DNA from: Telopea speciosissima
Taxonomy: Eukaryota; Streptophyta; Magnoliopsida; Proteales; Proteaceae
Length of the DNA: 64,000 nucleotides
Reading direction: 5' to 3'
Assembly: GCF_018873765.1 (NCBI RefSeq)
Contig: NC_057916.1
Coordinates: forward strand, 10,744,001-10,808,000
Both the position numbers and the translations under genes were made by a program. Positions 34,001 to 45,100 of this stretch are shown here, one piece after another. The notes beneath the pieces are model-generated. The model saw only the letters and a list, made by a program, of their open reading frames with translations, was not told the DNA's origin and did not search any database. Each line of letters begins with the position of its first letter. The stretch's first letter is position 1.

Positions 34001-36170
34001 AGAAGAGAACAAGAGCATTAAATTAACCTAATTCAAAACTTTAAACAGGACACTTATGATAAAAAATAACAAAGATAGATAGTATAAGATCCTACCTGAA
34101 CTCAGATTTCAGAGAGCATTGAATGTTCAACAGCTTTCCCTGAATCCAGATTTTAGAAAAGCAAAAAACCCAGAATCAATCCATTGTTCACAGCAGGAAT
34201 GCCAGTCCTTACTGCCTGCTTATTACAAAGTGCAGTTACTCTCAACTGCTTGACCAGTAGGGCCTATTGGGTTTTTATGAATCCTGTAATCCTATGGTTC
34301 CAGCTCCAAAAGAGGATATGTGAAGTCATCTCGTTTTTCAAAGTACAGCAGGGCCTATTGGGTTTTTATGAATCTTGTAATCCTATGGTTCCAGCTCCAA
34401 AAGAGTATATGTGAAGTCAACCCGTTTTTCAAAGTACAAAATTTTCCCTGTATCCTCTAGAGTCTGGATCCTGAAGTTCTTCCTCCAAAGATAAAACCGG
34501 AGAAGGGATGGAATCAAGTTTGTAGGGTTACAATGAGGGTGTCTATTGCTTTTGCAGGGAGCTTTACCAAGGTACAATTGGATGTCCATGCTTCAATTTC
34601 TGAGAGAACCTGTGATTAAGTCAAGTAAACCACGAGGGGAGAGAGATGAATGAGCATGTCTTCTACCAAACTACAAAAACATGCATTGGAACCTAACTCA
34701 TGGTTGTAACCCAAAACTGTAATTATCATTCTACGAAGGAACACTTTATGACAATATGACCACACCATAAACAAGCAATATTAGGGAGGTTGAATGAGGC
34801 TTTTGAGAGAACTATGTTCCAACCTCCAGTCACAAAAGAAAAAGTATGATGAAATAGTTGAATATAAGTCCAACCAATTCATTCATCCAAAAAAACCTAT
34901 AAATCCGCCTTTACTAGAAATGGATCTCTGCTTCATCAGGTACATGGCAGTTTCTTGAAAAAAGAGAGAATAAAAGAGGGGGAAAAAGATCCCCTTCACT
35001 GAACTCTGCTATAGGAAGATGAAAAGTGTTCCTGTATCAAGGTTATGTTAAGCTTTTGAACAACTAATCCCTGAAATCTATGATGGTTGAGAATTCTGAG
35101 AAGCATAAAATAAAAACAGTTGCATGAAATTTTTGCAATCAGATCCAACTCAGCAATTCGTTGAGAGTGAGACCTAACTAGAGCACCAACCATGAGGATT
35201 CATGCAACCTACTACATCCATCAAACCACAAATTATAGTCAATCCAGTGAAACAAATTATCCCAGCAACTATGATAACAGGTGAAGTTTCACTTCTGAAC
35301 CAATGGATACCAAGAGAAACCATTTCCCTGCAAAACTAGTTTTTCCCCATGTCATCACACCCAAAAAAAATGAAAAGCAAAAAATGTTAAGACCCACATG
35401 AATGTCTTTGACAATGGTACTTTCTAAGGTTGTCAATTTCCAGCAAGATACAAATGTGACACGGATTTAGTGGGCCTGGCTTGAGCGATATTGATTACCA
35501 ACATGAGTTTCAATTTCATTGTTGGTGCAGTAGTACGAATGAATAAGCTCAACCAAATAAAGCAAAGAGAGCACCACTAAAGTACTAAACCACCAACAAT
35601 GTTCTGCATAACTGACAAATAAATTATGGCGATCCCTTGATGTCAGCCTTGTTTACTATACCACCCAAAAAAAAAAAAAGCCATCCACAAAAACCCATAG
35701 GAAACCCAAAGTCGCAAGAGATGCTTTTATTGAAATTCATCAAGTTAATGAAAGAAGTCTACCAATCAGAATTTCGTATAGTTGCAACCTGTAAACCATG
35801 GATTATACAGTGCTGAAACTAAATGTAGCAACAATCTTCATTAAGAGGGGAAGGAAAAAAAGAAGAAAAGAAGCAACGAAAAATGAGATGCTTCCGGCTT
35901 TATTTTGATATAGATCAGAAATGCCCTGCAAACAATTCCCACCTACCACGAAGACCTCTCTACCACAGGACACTACCACAAAAAACAACCACCTGTGAGG
36001 GAAGGGGAGATTTAAAAAAAATAAGGAAATTATCACTAAATAATAGCAAGAAAAATATAGAAATTCCTCAACCCATTTATAAATGCAACAGGGGAGAAAT
36101 TTTCTCCGTTACCGACCGAATCAAAACACAAAATGGGACAAATACATTTTCAGATATATGCAGCGGTTGG
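31091..36170. other. Intergenic stretch without a supported gene
   Basis: About 5 kb between the peptide gene and the 3' end of GTF2H2. I see AT-rich sequence, a G/T-rich stretch near 32270-32325, a partial MITE-like segment (about 32560-32725, CAGAATCACTTCT ends) and a tandem duplication at 34262-34437. Short open readings on either strand show no recognisable domain. Confidence 0.5.
34262..34437. repeat. Tandem duplication, two units of about 90 bp
   Basis: CCTATTGGGTTTTTATGAAT, CCTATGGTTCCAGCTCCAAA and GTTTTTCAAAGTACA each occur twice at about 90-bp spacing with few differences, so the duplication is recent. Confidence 0.85.
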
Positions 36171-39100
36171 TCATTCTCCAGTGGAATGCATTGTCTTCGA
36201 ATGCCGGAGGCTCTCACAACCAGGGCAATTATGCAAGCTCTCATGGATATAAATATCACAATCAAGGCAGAAGTGCTGGTTGCACTTTGGGCATGAAACT
36301 TGAAAGCTGGATTTATTTCCTGCATTGAAGGCAGCACAAAATGAGGAGAGACATAAAAAATTGCCTGATAGACTTCTTTTGGTAAGTAAACATGGCAAAT
36401 TAAAATGATTTTAGTTGGATCCTCTCAACTTGAAAGCTATTCATGTTCTCTGCTTTTTTTTTTCTTTTTTTTTTTGGGGTGGGGTGGGGGGTGGCTTATA
36501 TTTTTCTTGTTGTTTGTTATTTGATCTTTGTTTATTCGATTGAATCAATTTCACATTTTATATTGGTTTGAGTGGGTATGTTGCTGCCACTTCGATGGAC
36601 AGTAGCATCATGTTATTATTTTAATATGATTCAATCCTTCTCTTTCTCTTTTTGACTCTTCTCATTATCTAATCATTCATGTTATAATAGTAAAAGATTT
36701 GAGTAGCACTAATACCCTTTTTTATATGATTTGACCTAACAGCCAACCTCCTCAACCCAAAACAATTAAATTCTCTGTGCATTCCCTCTTATTATCTATT
36801 AACATAAGCCAAAAGAAATAAAAACATTAAGCAGAGCACATGAATAGCTATTGAACAGATTCTATATTCCTAGTAAATTTCCATGTATCATTACTTGTTA
36901 AATTTCCAGTATGTCCATCCTCTAAATCAGATGTGGATGTTTCTTGCTTATCCAAAACGTTATAAGTGATTGACTGTTGATGTTCCCAGATTTTTTTGCT
37001 AAAGACTTGTTATTCGGTGCAACTGGCACTTATATTGAGAGCGAGACTCAATCCCCAGACAGTTTTATCTGATTTATTTGAGTTTTGGAGATGTAATTAT
37101 TGTTATGCTTTTATGGATAGTTTGTTTTATTTATAGTGTTTTTTTTTTTTTGGGCGTGGAAGATGCTATTAGGTGGATTGAATGTCATGATACTGAATTT
37201 TTATTATGCTTTGTAGATTGAATCTTATGATTTTGAATTTTTATTATTCCAATTTTTATCACTTATATATTATACACATGATAATTGATTGATAATGTGA
37301 AACAAGTACAACAAATATTAAAAATGACATCTGAACTTTTTGCCCATTTTTTTGGGGTATTATTTTGCTCGCTTTTTGACCGATATTTTGACTGAATTCT
37401 TAAATTAACAAAATGACTTATCCCGAATAATTCTCTGCCCAAATAAGTCCGAATCCGAATTTCCAAATTATGGTCTACCGCATGGCACAGTGGCCTTCCC
37501 GTTGATATGCACTTCCACGTACACCAGCCCCTTTTGAGAGGTAGTGGCCTTGACCTCCGTCATGGCCTTGATGGCACTTAGTTGTTGTAGGGACTCCAAC
37601 AATGTAGCCCATCACATAGGAAGCACTTTCTTCGAGTAATGCATTTAGAGCCTTCCTTTTTGGGCAATCCCTAGCTCAATGTAGCCCCATCACATAGGAA
37701 GCACTTGTCCTTAGGCCTAAACTTGTCCTTCTTGTCATAGTGGGGTTTGCGCTCCTTACTCAAAGGGGGCTGCTAGTACCTTCCTTAGGATGATAGGTCT
37801 TGGATCCTTTATCTCCCCCACCTTTTCTATTGTTGCCTTTTTTACTTGGAGCTATCTTCTCTCTTGAACTCCACCAATGACTCTGCCACCGCTGCAATGG
37901 CCGAAGCAAGATCTTGCACTCCATGACATTGTAGTTCTTGCACAGCCCAGCTTTAGAGGTCACCCATGAAGTTAAACAAGAGTTGTTCCTCAATAATACT
38001 TGGGACCTCAAGCATAAGTGTAGAGAACTCCTTAACATAGTCCTGGATAGACCCGTGTGATTGAGCCTTTTAAGGCTCCTCCTAGCCAAGACACAGGCAT
38101 TCTCGGGATAGATTTGCTTCTTCAGTTCCCTCTTAAAGTCATCTAATGTCTAAATGATACACGTATCTCTTTCTATGTCAGCATGCTTCTTATGCCACCG
38201 GTCATATGTTGGGGTAGAGAGTAGTAGTTCGTACCTTAGCTTGCTCATTGTCAAGTGCCACCACCTCGAAGTACCTCTCCATGTGCCATAAGAAATTGTC
38301 GACTTCCTGTCGTATGCCTTGGGCTTAGGTGCCTCCATCCTAGGCACCTCACGAGAGGTAATGGCTCCTCCGGCCACTGCCCTCCAACACAAAGCCCAAT
38401 CCTCACTCACTTCTTCAATGCGAGCTTCCATCTTAGCCAACGTTTCCAACACTTGAACCTTGAAGGTAGCAAGCTTTTCCCATTGTGCATGTGCCATAGT
38501 GTTGACGGCACTTTGCAAAGACTCCCTAAGCTCTTCCACTTGGCCCATGAACTCTCCTTGAGTTCCCTGCATTGCTCTGCAACATCGAGCCTTTCCTTTA
38601 CCTCAGCCACTGCTAACTCCACCCGAGCTAGGTGTGTCTCCATAGCACCTCCAACCTCAAGGAACTTGTCTTTGCTCCTTCGATTCCTAGTGTTGGGATT
38701 AGTCTCCCTTCCACGAGTTTGCTCGCTCACCATCTCGTCTTGTACCTTGGAGCTAGACATGATGCTTTGACCCCACAAGCACGTCTCCCTCGTAACCAAA
38801 CCTCTGATACCACGTTGTCACAGACTCACAGCCTTAGTCTTCACTAAGCCAACTGTGCTGGCACTTAGCACTCTTGTAGCATTAACTCAGCCTCCCTACA
38901 TACCTTACGCGACATAGGAAGAGAGTTTGAGTGAATGAGAGCTTTATTGCACTTGGAGTGTTTGAATACAACTTGGTTGTTTGGTTGGTGCCTTAGCCAA
39001 ATGAAGCCACCTCTATTTATAGGCACTCATGGTTATATAGAATGCCTAAGATCATTACACTTGTCATCCATCCAATGGCTAGGAATATGTTAACCAAAGA

Positions 39101-42100
39101 GCCTAGAACATTCCCACCTCCTTAGTGGAACTCTAGAGCTGTATTCTCTGGAGCATTCTAGGTTTTAAAGTGTTCTCTACGAGTATCTAGACTTCCTACA
39201 CAATAGTAGAAAGTTCTACATTATGGATCTTGCTTAGCCCAATGCTTCAAGTCCATGGGTTTAGTGAGGTTGCCCCATGGGCCTACGTGGCAGGCTGTGA
39301 CAACAAGGCCATATCTTGAATACTGATAAGCTGTTGTCAAGACTCAGACACTATGCCATTCATGATAAACTAGTGAGAAATTTAAACCACTATTTAAGGC
39401 ATCACTGTCTTGGGTCAGAGAAACTAATGATAAAAACACTATTCAATCACAATAAGAGCCTTAAGATCACAACATCGAAATTACAAATAATAATATGCTA
39501 CTAATCTCAATAAAAAACTTGGGAACAATTTAATAAAATATCAGCCAGTAGTAAGAAATCCTCTAGCTCATGTGAAGCAAAATCTTTGTATCTGATTTAC
39601 CTAGATAAAGACTTACCAGATTGGCCAAGAGTCTGCCGGCAACCAAAACAGGTTGCTGGTAACCAGTTCTGGGGATTGTTCAAAAACAAGGGAGGTACAT
39701 CATCAAATGGCATTATTGGAAACAGATGGTGATATGACCTAGCCAAATGGGGAGACGAAACAAGTGTCAACCCACAAATCCGGCATTCAGTGGGTAGCTC
39801 ACAGACACGTGCTTTGCATCTTGGGCATGTGTAGCCCCCACCAACCTTGGCTTCTTTGTGACAGGCACAAATAGAGACAGCACCCTCTGCTGCTCTTTGT
39901 GGGAAGCCCATCTTGACCAAATTAGCAACAGAAAATTCTGCTATTGCAGGAGGTGGAGGAGCATGCTCCAGTATCAATTCTTTCAAATGTGCCTGCATAG
40001 AAGAGAGAAGGTAAAAGTTTTATTAAATAAGACAAAAATGAGGTGATATAAATCTAGCAAGTTGGTCTCACCTCATCCAGTGCCACTGTATATGATCCTC
40101 CAGTTTCTTGGCAAAGATGTTTCCATATATAAATTTCTGCAGAGAGACCCACAACTGAACACCTTATTTTGCATTTCTTGCATTTCTGGATAGTTTCCAT
40201 TATATCCCCAGGATCGCAGGTACTGAGAGAAGAATATAAGATTAAGACTTCATGGGTGACCATATGATGGGATTTGGTTCAGATAACCGTGAACAAGATC
40301 TAGAGCATTCTGTAGGGAGGAATCACCCGAGCAGCCCAGTTTGCCCATCAATGCCTTTACATGGGATTCGGGACTGCCACCTAAATCTGTTAAGCACTGA
40401 GCAACCCCATCTTTTATAGTTACCAGGCCAATATGACTAAGTGGATTCTGATCAAAGAACTCTCTAATGAAGGCCTCTACATGTTTTGCAACTACAGCCA
40501 TCCGACTTGGTCGGAAATCCATCTCGGCAGCTGCCTGTGCATGATTAAGAAAAGCCAAATCCAAGATTAGTCAATAACATAGGACAGAAAACGAATATCA
40601 TTCTATGCTCAGAGTAGTGTTTTATTTTATTTTACTTATTTTTGTGAGGTGGGGGGAGGGGGATGTAAAAGCGTAAGTCTCTAATCAATCAGTTCTATAA
40701 TTGACGGGTGACTTTGAATTTTTTATGCATGAACCACACAAATTGCTTTTGTGGTATTCTGAACCTGCTTCATTCAGGCGGGACCTGAATTTAACTTGTG
40801 AACTCATGCCATCCCATAGGAAGGTTTTGTTGCTTAAGCATCCAAGGTTTAAGAACCCGGAATCGGCTTCGGTTGATTTAGATCCGATTCCGGTACGAAT
40901 CAGATAGAATCAGCCAATTCTCCCAGTTGCACCTAATAATCAATCAAAAAGGTATTTAAAATTCTGAAAATGAAGAACAATAAAATTTTCCAAAAAAAAA
41001 ACAGGAATATCCATATATGAATACAAATGACAAAAACTAAATAACAAATTATTGTGATAAATTATAATTATTAAACATATATGGCCATGAATGATTGGAA
41101 AAGAGAAAAAAATCCTCCAAATTATGTGGCGTGATGTAAAATTTGTCCAAGGGACCATTGCTAGGAGCAGGCTGTTGGGGCAAATGCCTGGGTTCAAGTC
41201 TTGAGAGCAGTCACTTTGCGCAAAAAAATGCCAAAGGTTAGGACTGTCTCCAAAATCACCCCTCCCAGGACCGTGTAGGCAGGACCATCACTGGATAATG
41301 GCACTTTATGTACAATTTTTTTTCTAAGGTAAAGATAACTCTTCAACCTAGAAAATATTAAAAATAGGCTCACTGCTTTACACCTTTTATTCTTGCCGCT
41401 TCTTCTGCTTCTGAGGCAGCATCTCTCTCAGCTAGTGAGCTAGCTGCAACTATAGTCTTTAAGGCGTTTGCGCAAATTTTACAATATGTGCTGTCCAAAA
41501 GTACCTTCTCATTGAAGAATCACATTCAATATAAAATTAATTATGAAAAATTCATAAATAAAACAAGCCAAAAATGAGAGGAAATTTGTATTAGATTTAC
41601 CTAGGCTCCATAACTTTCCATCAATTGTAGTAAATTGATAGGCACATTTTAGTAATTTTTGTGGTATTTTTTTGGATGAATAAAGAATTCATTACCAAAG
41701 AAGAAGAAATACAGGGGCCCCATGAAAGCGGGGAAAACAAAACAAAAAAAACACCAGCCCTCAACTAGGAGAGGGGGGGGGAATACAATGGTATGGGCAG
41801 ATCCCATTATTCAACAATTAGCCTATTTCGAGGGGAATCGATGCACCTCAAATGTGAGGAAGAAATCTTGCATCTAATTTCAAAAGAAAGAGGTTAAAAT
41901 CTGCTGCAAGGTCCTGGATTGGCAGTCCATCTTCTAGGATTGCTCTCCATCCAAATATGGTAAATGGTCGCTCCAAAAACGAGCTCACCAATGGTGCCAT
42001 AGCTGGAGGAACCACCAAATGTCATGTCAAGTTGTCAACCCAAATCCATTCTCGGTCAAGGAGCAAAATCCTTCTTCTTCTTGGCCAGCATTTGGCTAGG

Positions 42101-45100
42101 AGCCGTTTCCAAAGTGCAGAGGAGAGCAACTAACGGAAAGGTGATCCACATCTTCTGAAGCGTTCCAGCAGAGACCACAATTGGGAGAGAAAGGAATTTA
42201 CCTTTGGATAAGGAAGGATTGAGTTGGGAGGCAGTGAGAGAGGGCACGCCAAACCGTGAAGCTGTGACGGGGAATGTGCTTATTGAACCAGACCAACTTA
42301 CACGGACTCACTGAGCCTCTAGCCCTGATAATGTCCCAAGCCGAGCTTGAGCTAAATATGCCCAAAGAGGAAGGAGTCCAAATGACCAAATCTTCGCTGC
42401 CTCTAGGCCTTCTACTGATAGACGGAAGAGACTTCCAAACTGCCGGAAACAGGGGAGAGGAGGAAGGCAGCGATGCCCACCCATCATGAAGAAGAACATC
42501 CGAGACCAAAGCCATTCTATCGAACCCAAGTTGTAACTCGATCTGTCACTGATTGAGTGAAAAAGAATACCATAGGGGTGCCAGTAATTCAACAAAAGAC
42601 AAGTAGAAGCACCATCAATAATCAGGGACTTTATAGCATCAGATGCAATAACTCTGAGCTTAAGATTCTCTAGACCCAGGGCACATTTGAAGGAGGAACA
42701 GTCCAAATGGAGTCATACTGAAGATGCCTAGAGTAAACCCAATAAACCCAGATGCTTTTTTCTTGGTTGTGAGCTTCCAAATCAGCTAGAGAATTTTTGA
42801 GGAGTTAACATCTTTAATTCGTTTTAGGCCAAGGCCTCCTTCCTCCTTGGGGAAATAAACTGAAGCCCAACTGATAGGGTAAAGAAAGTTGGTATAGTTT
42901 GAAGCATTCCAAAAGGAAGGCACACAACAGGGACTCAATCTTCTTGATACAAGACTTGGGCAGCCCAAAAATGCCTGATCAGTAAATATAAGTAGACTGA
43001 AGTACTGATCTGATCAGCTCAAGTCGCCTGCGTAAGAGCTGGAGCCTCTTGCAGATTTGATCCAGGATAAAACTTGGGCAGTGTGCCCGGTGGGAATCAA
43101 AGGCAACCCAAGATATTTGACCGGAAGACGGTCAAGAGAAAACCCAGTTCTCACCTTAATACAGAGCTTGATATCCTCAGTAACACCAGCCACAAATAGG
43201 AGAGATTTCAGGTGGTTAATACGAAACCCAGAGAAGGATTCAAAAAGGTTCAAGCAGCCCATGAGCATCAACTGAAGGGAGGTTGGCTGTGGAAAAAATC
43301 ATAAGGTCATCTACAAAGGGCCAAAGTGATGTAGATCAAAACATGAAGGAGAAGAGGCCAAAAACACTGTTCACGTGAACACTGTCACAGCCCCATATTT
43401 GACTTGGTGGGAATATTCCTAGAAGATCCTTTGGGGCCCAGGACCAGATTGCTTGAAGACTTATTAGAAGACTCAATTTTAACTATGCGTGGGGGCTTAG
43501 TTTCTATTTTTATTAAGTTGCTTGTTACTATTTTTGAGTTTCAATTTTAGAAACCTTGAAGACTAAAGAGTTTCTATTTTAGTTTCCTGCTTGTAATCCA
43601 AGCCTCAGCCTTATAAGGAACTTGCTATTTTATTGTTTCTATTTTTGGGCTCGATAATACTTGATTTTATATATTGTAATTTGCCCATAGAGGCACTCCA
43701 CGGTTTTATGAATTAATAAAGTTGCTTAGATTGCTTTGTGCAAGTTTTGATTATCCTATTGTGAGGATGAAGGGCTGGGAGGCCTGGCTGAGAGAGCCAA
43801 AACCCTAGGGCTGAGAGAGCCGAATCTCCCTATCTCCCATTTTTCTATCTTCTTCTTCCAATCGATCATTTGCTATTACCATTGTAACGACCCCGATCTG
43901 AGGACCAATTGGGGCCCACGACACCAGAGTCCAACCGGGACTGCACAGGAAACCATTCGATTAAACAATCAATAAAATCAAAGTGTAAAAACAAAAGAGA
44001 AACAATAAGCGGAAGACAACGATCTAAATCTTAATATAGGGTACTGATGGCGCTAATCTATAAATCCATGCTCCCCTAAGAGAGGAACAGAACATTAGAA
44101 TATTTACATTATATCGGGTACAAGATCCTCCTTTTCAAAATGAATATATACAATAAAAGAGAATTTCATATACACTAAAGTATAAGACTCCAAAAGCTAT
44201 AAAAGATCCTCAATCTTCATTTCTTTCAACAATGGCTATGCCCTTGCCCTTGTCTGTCTCATCTGTAAAAAGATATTTATTCGAGGAATGAGCTAAACGC
44301 CCAGTAAGAAATAACATTGTCATTCATGTTCACATATATCACCATACAATCGAAATCATTTCATTTATTCATTTCATTTCAGTCTGTCTTAAGCCTCAAC
44401 ATTCCTTATGCTCAATATACCTTCAGTCAATACCACCAAAGTGCCTTCAGTCCATACCACTGAAGTGGTTCAGTCCATTGGCACGAGGCCTGGTATATCT
44501 CGCCGGTTTGCTTATTGGCCTAGACAATTCAGTCTTATCACTTTCCAGTCGAAAGCCTCAACATCTATCCTCATGAGCACACGGTAGTGCCAGGTTGTAT
44601 GTTGGTTGTGCCAGTCGACACATGTCTTTTATTTCCATTTCAATCTTTCTTATTCATTCACAATCATTATTCATATAAAGCATTTAACAATATCATAATC
44701 ATTCACAAACGCATGATGATAAACACATATTAATCAAGCATATAGAAACATCTCAATATATGGTTATAAATTTTACATTATATAACATTATTACAAAAGC
44801 AATTACTTTCACATTATCATATCTAGTGTTATCCATCAATTAACAATGTTTCCTTACCAACTCTTTCGCGTTTTGATCAACCGATCAAAGTAAATCTTCT
44901 AAGGGTCCTACACAACAAATGGGACCACAAATAAACCCCATATCTAACATGCAAAGAAATACAATTAGGGGGACAAATTACTCTACTTTAGTTGTACTAG
45001 GTGTTAATTAAACAAATCATGGGGTTTAGGATTAAGTGCAAGCAAAACAAGGGAAAACCAGGGCCTGGAAGACCTGCCTGATGGTCAAGGTTTCAGGGAC

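Noticed and set aside
31769-35193. Short minus-strand readings (for example LVEYFRHFLFCIWEHKS) as exons of a host gene
   Set aside because: No domain, no consistent splice phases and no conserved start or stop.
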